Source of the DNA: Iris pallida
Taxonomy: Eukaryota > Streptophyta > Magnoliopsida > Asparagales > Iridaceae
Direction of reading: 5' to 3'
Assembly (NCBI GenBank): GCA_029216955.1
Contig: JANAVB010010791.1
Location: forward strand, 5,406,410 to 5,470,409
Length of the DNA: 64,000 bases
In this document: piece by piece, positions 34,626-51,747 of the stretch
Layout: each line of letters starts with the position of its first letter
Position numbering within the stretch: the stretch's first letter is position 1
Made by a program: the position numbers and the translations under genes
The notes under the pieces: model-generated
Seen by the model: the letters and a program-made list of their open reading frames with translations, nothing else
What the model was told of the DNA's origin: nothing
Databases searched by the model: none

Positions 34626-34755
34626 ATAAGTGTGATACGAGCTTCGCTATCTGGTAGAAACGGAGTCTCTCTAAGAGGTGTTTATCATGTTCCTGGATTG
34701 GCAAAGGACCTCGTGTCAGTTTCACAAATAACTTGTATGGGAAATTATGTTCTTT
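34626..34755 (+). pseudogene. Element D protease/pre-integrase fragment
   Basis: Encodes VIRASLSGRNGVSLRGVYHV and PGLAKDLVSVSQITCMGNYV, the stretch between protease and the integrase zinc region in copia elements. It breaks off at the insertion of C and resumes at 55011 with PNDI. The protease active site (DTGA/DSGA) is absent, lost by a deletion near 34626. Confidence 0.78.
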
Positions 34756-35619
34756 TGTTATTTCCGAGACGTAATTTTCGATGGAAAATTGAGAAATGAA
34801 ACGATTGTAAAAACAACGTTTTGTAGCAACTCTTCAAAGAAGGTGCACTACAGAGATACTTGAAGGATTCTGTGTAACGAAGATCTAAAAAGATTTCGTT
34901 ACCGTAACAAACGAATGTAATGCTTCTAAAAAGAAGGTACAAATTGAATTGCTAGCAGCAGCAGCGACGAAAGCCCACAAGGAGTTTCTGATTAGATCAG
35001 AGAAGAAGAGAAGGAAAGAAGAAAGAGAAAGACAGCTTTGCAGGGGTGATCAGATCACCGTTGCTCAAAGCAAGATTCGCCTATATACGATCCGCTTCCA
35101 GAAACCAGCAAGTTCTTAGAGAACTTCTGGAACGCTCGTCAGTCAATTTTTGAGACTTGAACGGTCTTCCTGAACTTTACGGACTCCCTTAACTCTCTTC
35201 TTTGGTGCATCTTAGAAAGGAGGTCAGGGGGCCCTATTTATAGTGTGGAGTGAGACTTCACCATCTCTCCTATCCGATGTGGGCTAAAATACCAATATTC
35301 TAAAATAGAGTTTGATATTTTACATCATCCCACAATCAACATAGTCGAGTGCTAACCTACGCCTACCCCCTGAATACACGACCGTGCATGCACGAGGCAT
35401 CCTAGAGTCCGAGTCCGATCAACAAAAATCAACTTACATCATTGTTAGAATTAATCATTTTTCCTTCTAGGAAAATACTCCCACATGACACACACTTGTG
35501 TCCCATTACACCTTATGTGCACACCTCAACACAAGCAATGCATTATATTGAGATACTTATCATTTGGTGTAGCCGATGTGGGACTATCTTTCCTAGTCTA
35601 AAGGCAAAAAATACCAACA
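34756..35619 (-). mobile_element. 3' LTR of element C
   Basis: Plus-strand ends TGTTATTTCC and AATACCAACA. Contains CCTATTTATAG (TATA box on the minus strand, about 35234-35243). It also contains the segment CTCAAAGCAAGATTCGCC (35064-35081), whose complement lies at the primer position of this family. Confidence 0.9.
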
Positions 35620-35631
35620 ATCCCCCACATA
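35620..35631 (-). other. Polypurine tract of element C
   Basis: ATGTGGGGGAT on the minus strand directly before the 3' LTR start TGTTGGTATT. Primes plus-strand DNA synthesis in LTR elements. Confidence 0.75.
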
Positions 35632-36682
35632 TCTCAATATATGAGTTAAGCGTTCCCCACAGTGACTGTCCATCATGCATTAGAAGAGATGTCGCTACAA
35701 CTTGAATGTTCTCGCATGCGTTAAATAACAGCATGATACAAGAATGGACTAAGCCTTGAATTCTGCACCATAACTGCAATTCTTCCTACTCACATAATGA
35801 CATCAACTGTACTTCTGGCTGCACATTAAAGGCCTTGTGTCAGCCTGGTTTCGGTGTATGTATGTTGGGTGTCTACAAAGTTTCCCTCAAGAGATGGCCT
35901 ACATCTCTATCCATACACTCTAGATGAGTTCTTTTAAAGATTCTTGGCATGAAGCCTTCCGCTTCCTTGCGTGCTACACCGTTATGACATGGCCCGAAGC
36001 CGAGACAATGCCTCATGTTGTGTCATACCACTGTAGCATGAGGCCCAGCCTCTTTGTAGTGCCAAACTACCCAGCATGAAGCATTTCACTTCCTTGCGGT
36101 GTTACGCCGCCTTGACATGGCATGCAGAGCTGAGCCACTGCCTCATGTGGTGTCACACCACTGTAACATGAGGCCCAGCCTCTTTGTAGTGCTGCCTACC
36201 ACTCTTCATTCTACAGCATTATGCCCTCTTGCCTATGTGCGGTGCTACGCCGTTATAACTTGGCCCGAAGCCGAGGCTTTACCCTTACTAGGTACCTCAT
36301 GTGGTGTCACCCCACTGTAGCATGGAGTACTACGCTCCTTTGTAGTGCTGTGCTACCCGTGCTTCTTGTAAAGTACGTCGGACATCCCAAATGTCCGAGA
36401 ACTCATTAAGGTTTTCAAGCCATTCTCTCACAGAATTTGTTGTTTACAAAGAACAAATAGTAGACAACAGTGGTTTTTGGGTCCGTAACCCCGCATTTCC
36501 CAAGGATTACCCACTGTCAACAGTGGTTCTGGGTCAGTGACCCCGTAATTCCAAAGGTTTACCCACAGTTCCTGATATTCTTCCAGCCAATGATCCTTCT
36601 TTGAACTAAAAGCTAAATGCCTAGTAGATTTTTCTTTGAACTAATAGCATAAAACTTTATAGTAAAATACAAAGACACAATA
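35632..36682 (-). other. 3' untranslated region of element C with tandem repeats
   Basis: About 1 kb without coding support, between the RNase H stop (36683-36685) and the polypurine tract. It holds about three imperfect 125-135-bp repeats (35945-36365) built on GGCCCGAAGCCGAG, CTCATGTGGTGTCA and CCTCTTTGTAGTGC. Two copies of ACAGTGGTT...CCGTAA...TTACCCAC follow (36465-36570). Confidence 0.7.
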
Positions 36683-36696
36683 TCAGAGTGTCTTCA

Positions 36697-40411
<3,715 letters not shown>

Positions 40412-40630
40412 TATTTTTAGTGGTGGTCCATGCAGGTCTGTCCTAATGGCCCTTAGGCTACAAAGTGCTATTGGGGAACCTGTTAGACTAAGGAAAACTT
40501 ATCACAACATAGGATCCATGGGAAATGGTTATAGTTATTAAATATAGAGATTGTTTATATTCAATATTTTCTAGGAGGTTGACTATTTTTCTAGGACTTA
40601 GCAATCAACGACTTTTCTTTCTATTTCAGG
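40412..40630 (+). other. Leader of element B
   Basis: About 220 bases between the 5' LTR and the gag start, including TTTTTAGTGGTGGTCCATGC next to the LTR. A clear tRNA primer site is not recognised; TGGTGGTCCATGCAGG at 40422 could be a degenerate one. Confidence 0.4.
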
Positions 40631-41827
40631 ATGGTTGCCACCAGGAATACCGCAGATCAGCCCGGAGCTACAGGAGCTTCGAATCAGACCGCAGATGATG
40701 TACCAGTGGAGCAGCTTCCACCACCACCTCCTCAGTTCCCACCGTTGCCTCCGGTGATGATGTTTGATGGCGTCCAGGTGATGGCCATGTTCCAGCAGTT
40801 CCTGGAGGCACAGAACCATCAGGCTGTGCAGTTTTGAGCTACGGTCATAAATGCCCTCAGGACCCAAGAGCCGGCTCCACCAGAACTAGTAGCTCCTCCA
40901 GCACCAGCAGCACCGAGACCGGGGACAGCCAGAGACTACCAGAACCTCTGTCCGATAGATTTCTAGGGCCATGAGGGGATAGTGTATGCTGATGAGTGGT
41001 TGGAAAATACGGAGCGGACGCTGAAGATGGCGAGGATTCCTGATGACTTGAAGGTGGAAGTTGCGAGCATGCGACTTTTCGACCTTGCCAGAGCCTGGTA
41101 CCGCAAGGAGCCCCAGTTAGCAGCGCCCCAGGTTCATTGGACAGATTTTAAAACTCTGTTCAAGGAGAAGTTTTTCTCCGACATTGAGAGAGACGAGCTT
41201 TGGATGCAGTTCGAGGCCTTGCAGCAGGGGACTATGACAGTGGCAGAGTATACGTCAGAGTTCACCCGACTCAGCAGGTTCGCAGAGAACCTAGTCGGCA
41301 CGCCAGAGGAGAGGGCTTGGAGGTTCAAGAAGGGCCTCACCAGAGAGCTGCGGCATACAGTGGCGATCAGCCAGGTGACTACTTATTCGAGCATCCTCAA
41401 GATTGCTCAGGCTATGGAGAAGGAGATGGACCCGAGGCCCAAGAGGGATAGGGACATCGGCAGTAGCAGCTACCAGGTACCGGCGAAGAGGGCACAAATT
41501 CAGACTCGGATGAGGCCACCACAGCCGGCAGCAGTTCAGCATCAGAGGCAGCAGTTGGCGGTCACTTGTAACTACTGTCACCGCCCAGGACATCATTACG
41601 AAGAATGCCGCAAGAGGCTAAGGCTTTGCTTGTTCTGTGGATCACCTGCTCACTAGGTCAGAGATTGTCCAGAAGCCACTGAGGGGCGAGCACGAGGAGC
41701 ACCGGGACCCCAGCAGGAAGACTTTGCCCTTCATGTCCAGCAGCCGCAGGGAGACCAGCCAGAGGGGCGAGTCTACCTTATGACAGCTGAGGAAGTAGAG
41801 ACCATCCCAATTCCGGACGAGTACTGA
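40631..41827 (+). pseudogene. Element B gag
   Basis: One phase from ATG 40631 to a natural-looking TGA at 41825-41827, broken by three in-frame stops: TGA 40835-40837, TAG 40963-40965 and TAG 41654-41656. A Pro-rich N-terminus is followed by a Retrotrans_gag domain (ADEWLENTERTL to about 41420, with ARAWYR and FKEKFFSD). Two CCHC zinc knuckles follow: CNYCHRPGHHYEEC intact, and CLFCGSPAH...C cut by the third stop. No frameshift. It would form the particle that packages the RNA. Confidence 0.9.
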
Positions 41828-42518
41828 CGACCGGAGGCACTCGTGGATCGCTACCTTTCTTTCGATGTTCCTTTCGCATCCCTTTGTTGTTTCTTCATTC
41901 GAGACTTGTTTCTACAGTCTCCTTATCTTACTTTTGTTTCATAGTACCTATGAGCTACTTGTTAACTTTTGATTGTCTTTTGGTATTCAATAAAAATTGT
42001 TTCTAAAGAACAGATACTATCACTCTATCATCACTTAGAATTGTCATAAACTTCCTTGAAATTTTTGGATGAAGTTAAGGAAATAATTGACAACCTACTA
42101 CGACCTGGATTATGGAGGACGTGAGCCCACTGCAGCTAGCTGCGCACTGGCGAGGCATGGGCTCTAAGCCAAAGTAATTACGGGTATTCATAGGTTCTCG
42201 GATATTATCAAGACTAAGTCCTAAATTCATATTATTATCGGATAAAGTTGATAAAATATCTCGGTAGTCTATTATTATCGGGACCATGGAACCAAAGGTT
42301 CGCTGTAGCCAGATACATACTGGCGGGACAGGAACTGTAGGGAAAGTGACTCCAGATATGCATGATTGTCGGATACTATTGAGACTATTATCCTTGATCA
42401 TGATTTCCATAACTATCATTTTGTATCATTTAAATCGTGTCAATTTTAAATTTTGTACCTGATTATCTTGATCGTGCCTAATCATACCATTTTAAAATTT
42501 CGAGGACAAAATTTTCTA
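41828..42518 (+). other. Non-coding 3' part of element B internal region
   Basis: No pol gene. Contains ATTATTATCGG words at about 42230 and 42270 and CAGC-AGCTGCGCACTGGCG / AGATACATACTGGCG-like segments. Ends with CGAGGACAAAATTTTCTAAG, a motif often found before the 3' LTR of gypsy elements. Confidence 0.6.
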
Positions 42519-42531
42519 AGGGGGAAAGATT
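42519..42531 (+). other. Polypurine tract of element B
   Basis: AAGGGGGAAAGAT directly before TGTAACCCC at 42532. Confidence 0.85.
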
Positions 42532-44081
42532 TGTAACCCCACTTTTCCGAATTATTGAATTTTTTGTATTTTTCTGGGATTTTATAATTTAGACATATTT
42601 TATTTTATGGTTTGTTTATGAGAATATTTAATTGATTTATCTATTCTTAATAATACAATTTTCTTAATGGATATTAATTAAGAGTAATTTGAATTTGGTT
42701 TCAAAATTTAGTTTCCCTCCATTTGTAACAACCTTGTAACCACCTTCTAAATTTCCCAACAACTCTTCTAACTAATCTCCACAACAATCTGTAATAAAGT
42801 TTTTGTTGGGGGTTCTTTTCGTAAAACTCCATTACACTCCAAATAATTTCTATTTAAATCTCTCTTCACCCTCTCTCTCTTCCCCTGTCTTCATTTTTCT
42901 TTTCTTCAGAAAGAAATTGAGGAGCTGAGCTCTCTCGAATCCTTCTCTTCCTCCTTCCATTCTTCCCCAAAATTTGAGCCAAACCCTAACCCTAATTGTG
43001 TAGCCGGCGGTGACTGAGCCATGGCGAGACTCCTTCTCCCTAGCGGCGACTTGGTTCGGATCTTCATCGAGCAACGCACGGCCATCCAAGTAGAGGCGGA
43101 CAGCGGCGACTGAGCTCCGATTTTTCGGCGACGCAACTGTTCACGACGGCGACGTGACTCCTTCTCCGGCGATCCGTTCTTATCCGGCGACGCCGAGGCC
43201 TCCTTTTCGACGGTTTTCTCTCTCTCGACGACCGCGGCGACACCGACTCTGGTGTTTCCTCATACCAGAAAGTTTGTCAAACTTTTCCACTTATTCTTCC
43301 TCTCCGATCGGTTCAATTGATACTGAATGATCGGTCGTCCGATCATCTGTTCCAACAAATCTTGACAGCAACTTTCAGTCGGCGCATACAGAGGTTTCTC
43401 CGACGATCCGATCTCCATCATCGACTCTTCATCTCGACGTTCTTCTCTATCGGCCGATTGAGTTCCCAGGATCTTCTCATTCTCGAATCCAAGAACTCAG
43501 TGGATCAGGACTCGAATTTTGATCTGGTAAGTCTCGATTGGAAATTGATTTTTTTGTTTTCTGAATTGATCCAGTGGATCAATGATCCTTGAGTTGAGTT
43601 TGGAAATTAACCTTCGAAATTGAATTTAACTCTGTACGATTTCAATCCAGTTTGCACCCCAACTGTTTTCCTTAATGTCTCGAACAGGTTTTTGTTTGTG
43701 TCTGGACTTGAGTGGGATCGAATCGGACACGAATTTTAGATCGATTTCTTCTCAGGTATCAATTTATATTTCTTGATAAGTTAGAACTTGTGTCGTGAAT
43801 TTTGAATGAATGATCTGGACAGGGTGTAGACCGAGTTGTGGGAAGCTGTGGTTGGTTGTGTCCAAGATATTAGCGTGTCCAGCCTGGTTGGGTTCGGTGT
43901 GGAGTTGTGTGCTGGAAATCAGCCGGGGTGTAGTTAGCGAGCGCGCGAATTCTTTTATTTTAGTTCGATTTGGTTGTATATTCTTTTGCAGGGTTGGATC
44001 TGTATATGTCAATTGGTTGTTTGAAGAAGGATAGATTAGTTGTATTGTTTTAATTGGGGAGTAATGGCTAGCTTTGAATTT

Positions 44082-44082
<1 letters not shown>

Positions 44083-44121
<39 letters not shown>
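44083..44121. repeat. (TG)n microsatellite
   Basis: About 19 TG units, expanded only in the 3' LTR of B. Confidence 0.97.
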
Positions 44122-45284
44122 GGGTTGCATTTTGCAGTTCGACTTTTGGAGTAATCAATTTTGTTGCCTTGAAATCATTCATGGGTTATGGCTGAACAGG
44201 GGTTCATTGAGTTTAATTGGCAATTGAAGAAGTGGTACTCTAGTGGTGGGGCATGGATTCTATAATTGAGTGATTAGGCCAGATGAAATCAGAGGGAAGG
44301 GTTTCATTGTATACTATGCTGTTATTGTGTATGTTCTTTCTTTTTCTGAAGAATAAGTTGGATGGAATTAGTGCGGTTGTTGGACCTTAGTTCTGTAGGT
44401 AATTTGTTAAGCTCTGGGTTGTAATTGGGCATAAGCATCAGGTTGATGGCTGAGCCTAGGTAGGCTGGGCCAAGGAGAAGTATTTGGGATGTATTAGTAT
44501 TGGAGATTTGTATTTGTAAATTTTGCTAGGCGTGGGTTATGAGTAGTTCTGTAACTTTGATTTGTCTTGGAAGAGAGAGGTAGCCGTTAGTTCGAAATGT
44601 GTAATGCTATTTGATGGCAGTATGTTTATGTTGAAGTTTTGTACCTATATTTGGCTGAGTTTGATTTACTTTAATTATGCTAAATTAGAGTTGTGTTTTT
44701 GATAAGAGAAGGAAATAGAAGAAAGGTCCGTCTTGGATTATTTTTGAACTGTCATCAATAATTGTCACGACCCGCACCCACCGTGAGGGTACGAGAACGT
44801 AACAACGCCCAGCCTACGCCGCAGTATCGGCGGTAGAACGCTGTTCTAGGTCATGAACTATAACTACATAACATGAAATATACTCTCCAGAAGGAGGCCA
44901 ACACTGAGGTACAACTCAATCACAATCTAAGGTAGAATGTAGCACGATGGAAATAGATAAGAAATCCTCAACTGAGGTACAACAGAAATGGAATACAAGT
45001 CTCATCATCTCTAAAATATACAACTCTGAAAATAAAGACAACAGCTAAGCATGAAAAGAAGGAACAGTCTAAGCTATCTATACTATACAAGGTATCATCC
45101 TGAGCAGCTGTCTGAACCTCCCCAGGGATCCAGGTCGCGAGTGTCATCTAGGCAAACTCCAAGTAAGGGTGCAGGGTTCCTCATCATCCTCTGTAAAATT
45201 TTCAACAGGTCCAGTCAGGACGGGAGCGAGCACAATACATCTCATGCAGTTCATATCATGTCAGTAAATATAAAGCAGGCAATA

Positions 45285-45690
45285 GAGTAAGATACATGAA
45301 ACGCTGTAAGAAGATGTACATGAAAACAGGAGAGATATTTGATAACTGGAAATATATACATGATAAGTAAGAACTGTAAGTGACTAGTGATTTAGAGTAC
45401 GAGATGGCATGTAATTGGCTTAGGTTGTACATGATAAAACATGGAAGTAACAGAGTGTACATGATGGATAAATCACATGACCATTTATACTCACCCCTAC
45501 CCACAATCAATACACAAGGATCTATTCAAGTTACGTTACGGACATGATGTTTTGGTTATACAAGAAATACATGAGGAACATGAGCGTACATGAAAGAACA
45601 TGAGAGTACATGAACGTACATGAAAGAACATGAGAGAACATGAGTGTACATGAATAACGCAGAAGCAATGAATACATGATGTACATGAAA
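45285..45690 (+). repeat. GTACATGA/AACATGA repeat in G
   Basis: About two dozen ACATGA words, densest at 45575-45655 where they alternate as GTACATGA and GAACATGA every 10-12 bases. Confidence 0.75.
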
Positions 45691-46188
45691 CACATGTCAT
45701 AAAGTATCCGATGCGCCCGCTAAGGGGGATAACATCCCAAGAAGAGATCCGTATAGTACCAATCCGTGATGATAACGTGACAGCATCAAGTAAAAGTAAT
45801 CTAGAGCGAGAATATAATTCGTGACAAGTATGAAACGATCAGAGAATGTACTCGCCTCGTATCTGAATGTCTGAAGTAAATGTACTGCCTGAGGAGAGGT
45901 GTCTGTCTCCTAATCAGAGCAACACAAGTTACAACATATCTAAAATAAGGAAATAGACTGCTACAATGCATCTACATGCTGTCTAGGTCAAACTAGGCTA
46001 AAGTCAACACTTGGTCAACTCTAGTCAACTATCTAGTCAAAGCTAAGTCAACTGGGTCAACATAGACTCAATGAAGTCTCACTAGGCCTAACCAGTCTAC
46101 CCTAGCTAGTACACACCATACAAATCCAAGGCTATACAAGCCAACACAAGTCACATATCAAGATACATCACATTCATGCATATTCAAC

Positions 46189-46192
<4 letters not shown>

Positions 46193-46248
<56 letters not shown>
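46193..46248. repeat. (TA)n microsatellite in G
   Basis: About 28 TA units. Confidence 0.97.
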
Positions 46249-46250
<2 letters not shown>

Positions 46251-49139
46251 AACTAACATGTAAAGCTATGTGTGTGTGTGTGAACATGGAGGTGTACATG
46301 AAAAGAGAAATCAACACTAGTTATGAGTTTACACTACACATGGCACAAAGCTAACCCATCTATATTACACATGTATTATACTTAACATGCATGGCTACAA
46401 GTATATATCTATATACATTAGAGTAGAGACTATTTAAGTTATAACTAACATGCATCTATACTTTACATAAATCTATATATATTATAGCAATCATTTAGAG
46501 AAGGGTTACATGGCATGGTGGTTGATATAGAGTGGGGTGTCCTTGTGCAGAGGGTGAAGTTCATTCTCAGTTTAGTTCACATTTACATATAAACTAAAGT
46601 GAGCTATCCCATAAACTGGTGTAACTAACCACATAAAATGAACCATGTTATCTGAAATCTGCCATTAAGCCAACATCCCATATGCATACAGCTCATGCAT
46701 TGTCTAATACTGAAATTAACTAACATTTCGAATTAAGGGGTTGAAGGTTAACATTACATTCATAGACATTCCACTATATTGAAAACTAAAATTGGCTTGG
46801 CAATAGGAAAAGGAAGGTATATATGCTTACATGGACAGTTCAGTGTTCGAACAACCTAAAATGAACTAACATTCAATCTAAATATCAGCTATGCATTGGT
46901 TCTATGTCTACATATGAAATCTGATATTGCATTTACAATATTTATACATTATGCATTCATATCTATCATTACATATATACCTTGTATTTATATCTAGCAT
47001 TCATTATATACTTTCATGCATGCATTGTATATCATTCTTTCATTCATGCATTTATGTATTGCTTACATATATTACATTAATTGCATTCCTACATGCTTGC
47101 ATTCAACCATATATATACATTAATGTAAATAGGATATATATCATATATATATCATTTCATTCATCTAACATATCATGCATTACATACTCTATAGTCATTT
47201 AATATCCATACTACATAGGCTCATAGGTTACACAAAATGCATATATCGTATAGTCACTCTTTTACTTAAAATCAATACTGTACCAATTGGACATTCACTA
47301 AATTCTAGGATTAAAGTATGTTGTAGTACTTCATGTTAGCTTTCCGAAACTTCAAACGGATCGCATTTTCGTGTTCGGAAGCTCCCGGAATCGCGAAAAT
47401 ACCGAAACGCGTTCGTCTTTCGTACAGCTGACACTCAAATAATTCTACAGAAAGTTACAGAAAGAATTTGGCTTATTAAAATATATATTTGGAAAGCTAA
47501 CTTCGATATGGTTCTTTTAAAAAAAACGGAAGATAAATCGGAGTTTTAAGCTAAAAGTTATGACATTTCTAATTTGCTATTGCTACTAAAAATGTGGATA
47601 AAAATTATGACGAATTTGGGTAGTTTGAGACAAAAGAACACAAGTATATAACATAATATATCAAAAACTCACTCTCTACACTAATATATATATATGAGAC
47701 ACTATAGAACACATCTCCAATACAAAAATATGAGATTAAACATGTAATAATTCATTCATACATAACAACAACACATAGTGTGCCCAAATTTGGGATTTTC
47801 CCACATGGACACAACCACAACACAAAGGACACTCCTATGACCTCCAAATGGACACAAATGGAGATACAACCATGGGGGTCATTCTTATGGGTTCAAAATA
47901 GACCTATATGCATGAGAAAATGAAAAGGAGAAGGGATTTATACCTCCGGTAGATCGAATCGAAGAAAAGTCTTCCCGGAGCGACACCGACACATAGAGAT
48001 TCCAAAAGGACACGAACGAGCTCCGAATCCTCCCAAACTTGGGTAGCTTCCTCCTTGGCTAGAATGGAGAAGGAAAGAAGAAGATTTGGTGGCGAAATGG
48101 AAGGAATTTGGTGAAGAAATTGCTAGGGATTGCTCTCTAGAAATTTGGGGAAGAACAAGAGAGAGAGTGTGGATGAGAATAATGAAATGAACTTGAGCCT
48201 ATCCTCTCCCAAAGTGGCTGGCCATATGGGGCTATTTGTCCTATTATGGTAAGGTCCAAAATGCCCCCACTAACCTATTCTATTAGTATTAGGAAAGGGA
48301 CTAATTGGTTGGGGACTCAATTAGTCATTCTAAAGTCTCTAATCACACTAACCTTATCCATAATAATTAGTCTAACCTCTAACTAAAATATTTCTATCAT
48401 GTGGGCCATGGCTAACTAATGTGTGGGTCCACTAAAGTCAACACTATCCCCCGGGTCCCCGTTTCAAGTCGGATTGAGCTGAAATTCGAACCCGACTCAA
48501 ATAACCCCAAAACAATATCATAAATAATAAAATAAATTTCAAAAATATTTTAAAAATACAAAATGACAAAAATACTCCTGTTCCTGAAAACTGGGGATGA
48601 CAAATTCCTCAAAATTAAAACCAAACAATAGTAAAATGTCAAAATCACAAGTCATAATTTTAAATAGTTTAAAAATGATTAAAAATCACCAAAAATCATA
48701 ATATGAAATAATTATCAATAAATAATAATTATAATTACAAAATTTCAAAATTACCCTCATCTAGAAAAACTGGATGTTACAATAATATTATAATTGTTAG
48801 TATTTCTTATTATTAAATTCATATTAATATTTTAGTTTATGTTACAGGTATAATCAAACCTATTTAGTTAAACTACTAGTTTACCAGTAGAAAGTATCTT
48901 AATGTTCTAAAATGGTCGTTTAAATGGTTTATAGACCTTTATTAAAATTATGTTGCTACTAAGAAATGTTTTCAAATGAGCATTATAACTCTAGTTAATA
49001 TTTAATATTGCTTTGCTTAAACTCTACTTATCTAGTATCTACTTAATTAGCCATATTGCTAGCTAGTCTAAATATATAAATAGTAGTACCTTAATTACTT
49101 ATTAAAGTTTATTTAAATATTTTTGGCTAATATGTATTC

Positions 49140-49145
<6 letters not shown>

Positions 49146-49231
<86 letters not shown>
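49146..49231. repeat. (TA)n microsatellite in 3' LTR of B
   Basis: About 43 TA units, shorter than the equivalent run in the 5' LTR. Confidence 0.97.
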
Positions 49232-49233
<2 letters not shown>

Positions 49234-50269
49234 CTAGTAGTATTGGTTGTAATCCATGAGTATTATTCTAACTAATTGGTTAGTTACAGTTAATGCCAAA
49301 TAGTTAATTGTTTAGAATCATAACCAAATTTGTACCCTAACCCAGGTGGATTTACAGATTACCACATTCATATTTTCGATCTTCCAGAGCAAGGCAAGTA
49401 CACCAACTCGAACCCTTTACTCTGTATTTCTGTCTTGTTTCATGTTCTCATATTGACACGTTGTACACAGATTGTTCATTGTTCATAGTTCATCGTTCAT
49501 TGTTCGTAGTTCATTGATTCAGTGTTCTTTACTTGTACATTGGGGTGGGAAAATACTACAGATATGTGACCAATCCTACTTTAGCTAGGCATTGACTAAT
49601 AGCTTAGGTCTCACATCGTGCACGTGGGACTCTAAGACGTACCATCATCGTTCATTGTTTATCCAGCCGGTCACATACTCTGATAGTTATTTCAAATGCA
49701 TGTTACACTGACAGTATAGTTCATTGTTCAGGATCTATAGTTTCATCGTTATTCATGTACCACAGTTTCAAATTCCTGTCTTGTACCATAGTTTATATTG
49801 TGATTCTTTTTCATGCATTTCAGTTTACATTGTTTAGTGCTTCTTGTCGGGGTTGTACTTTGCTCATTTTCTGATAGGATACGTTGCAGGTTTGCTTGAG
49901 GATGATATTCCATCTTTATGGTTCATAGCTCGAAGCCAGGATAGATTTGTGCCTCAGGATAGACTTAGAATTTCAGAGTTATAGTTAGATCTTTTCTTAG
50001 ATTTGTTTTAGAGAATTTTATCATGTATTGTATTGAGAATTTCAGGATTGTATAATTTTATTCATGTTACCCGATTTGTCTCCGGATGATATTGTACCAA
50101 TAACTTGTGGATTGTGGTGATTCTGGGAACGTGTATAGTAGCTGTGTTGTTTTATATATCTTGTATCTTGGAGTTTTTTTTAGAATTGTACAGCTTACTT
50201 CGTCGTGTCCATCGACAAAGGCTGGACGTGTCCGACTCGTGTCCGATTATTCGGGAGCGGGTCGTGACA

Positions 50270-51031
50270 CTTCAAGCCCATTTTACATGATGTGTCTTCA
50301 ACCAGCTGGCACTTGAGACCTTTGGAGAACGGGTCTGCTAGATTCTTATGGCTCTGAACATCCACCACGGCAATGAATCCTCTTTTAATAAGATCATTCA
50401 CCGACCTGTGCCTTAATCGCACAGTACTCTTCTTGCAATTGAATAGGTCATTTGATGCCACTACTGCAGTCGCCTGATTGTCACAGTAAATCGGCACTGT
50501 CGAAATCTGCGCACCGACCACAGGAAGGTCATACATGAGCTCCCGAAGCCATTCTGCTTCATCTGCTGCAGCTGCTAGTGCATAAAACTCATATTCCATA
50601 GACGAGTATGAGAGCATAGACTGTTTCTTCGACTTTCACAATATAGCAGCTCCATCCACTGAGAATACATATCCTCCTCTGGACCTTTCACTCTCTCAAT
50701 CTGAGCACCAGCTTGCATCACTGAAACCTTCTACTACTGCAGGATCTCCGTAGTAGTGCAGTGCATACTTCTGAGTTCTTTTGAGGTATCTCATAACTCT
50801 CTTCACAGCTTTCCAGTGCTCCACACCTGGATTGCTCATGAACTGACTCAACATCCCCACGACAAAAGCTATGTCAGGCCTTGTGGCAGTAGTCGCATAT
50901 ATCAAGCTCCCGATGACGCTTGAATACTCCAACTGTCTGACGCTTTCCCTTGGATTTGGCTTCAGCTTCTTGTCACACCTATACAGCGTATCTATCCCTG
51001 GAAGATCTTGATACCCATAGCGTGTGAGCAT
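50270..51031 (-). pseudogene. Element C RT end and RNase H
   Basis: From 51031: RT thumb/connection with GSLIYATTATRPDIAFVVGM and FSDASW, the first RNase H Asp region. A frame disturbance and a Trp-to-stop change at about 50640-50700 follow. Then come SSMEYEFYALAAAADEAEWL (Glu) and YCDNQATAVVASN (Asp). The last residues (MGLK) are cut by B; the final codons and TGA lie at 36683-36694 on the other side of B. It degrades RNA in the hybrid. Confidence 0.87.
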
Positions 51032-51747
51032 CTTTTTAATATAATGAGACTATGACAATGTCACTCCAGTTTCCATCCGGATGATCTTTATCCCTAGGAT
51101 AACATCAGCTTTTCCTAAGTCCTCTATGCTGAACTTAGACGAGAGGAACTTCTTTGTCTCAGTGACACTTGCTAGATCTGTACCCAAGTCAACATATCGT
51201 CCACGTACAGACAAACGACAACTCCTCTCCCGTCAGCGAACTTTGTGTATACACATTTGTCCGTCTCGCTGACCCTGTAGCCGTTTGATCTTATGACTTT
51301 ATCAAACTTCTCATGCCACATCTTGGGAGCTTGCTTCAGACCATACAGAGATTTCACCAACTTGCAGACTTTGTCTTCGAGACCCTTGATGATGAATCCT
51401 TCTGGCTGTTGCATGTAAATTTCTTCAGTCAACTCACCATTCAGGAAAGCAGTTTTAACATCCATCTGATGAATAACTAGCTTTTGAATTGTACTTAGAG
51501 CAATCAACATCCTGATGGTTGTCATCCGTGCTACTGGAGCATAAGTGTCAAAGTAATCAATCCCCTGCTTCTGAGAAAATCCTTTGGCTACCAACCTAGC
51601 CTTGAACTTATCAACAGTTCCATCGTCTTTTATCTTCTTTTTAAAGATCCATTTACTTTCGATTGGTTTTGCTCCTTCAGGCAGATCGACCAACACCCAC
51701 ATATTGTTAGAGGTTATGGAGTCATACTCATCATTAATAGCCTCCTC
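51032..51747 (-). pseudogene. Element C reverse transcriptase
   Basis: Contains KWIFKKKIKDDGTVDKFKAR, HQMDVKTAFLNGEL (first catalytic Asp), VKSLYGLKQAPKMWHEKFD and CLYVDDML (YVDD, about 51190). Upstream it continues in phase from the integrase linker through an in-frame TAG at 51748-51750. A frameshift after YVDD near 51180 disrupts the rest. Confidence 0.88.

Larger units (their letters stand above)
44763..48781 (-). mobile_element. G: 4.0-kb solo LTR
   Basis: Plus-strand ends TGTCACGACCC and GGATGTTACA, flanked by the perfect duplication ATAAT (44758-44762 and 48782-48786). The empty site is visible in the 5' LTR of B at about 38896. No primer site, purine tract or coding region. On the minus strand the ends read TGTAAC...GTCGTGACA, like B, so sense is probably minus. 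It contains ACATGA words (45290-45690), a GTCAACT/AGTCAA-rich stretch (45985-46080) and a TA run (46193-46248). Confidence 0.9.
42532..50269 (+). mobile_element. 3' LTR of element B, interrupted by G
   Basis: Same content as the 5' LTR, with a solo LTR inserted at 44763. Removing it and one ATAAT copy gives 3714 bp against 3715 bp for the partner. A (TG)n run at 44083-44121 is expanded here compared with the short GTGTGTATGTGT in the 5' LTR. Confidence 0.9.

Noticed and set aside
46927..47202. Tyr/Ile/His-rich frame in solo LTR G
   Set aside because: Low-complexity AT-rich sequence (CATATA/CATTCAT words) without any domain.
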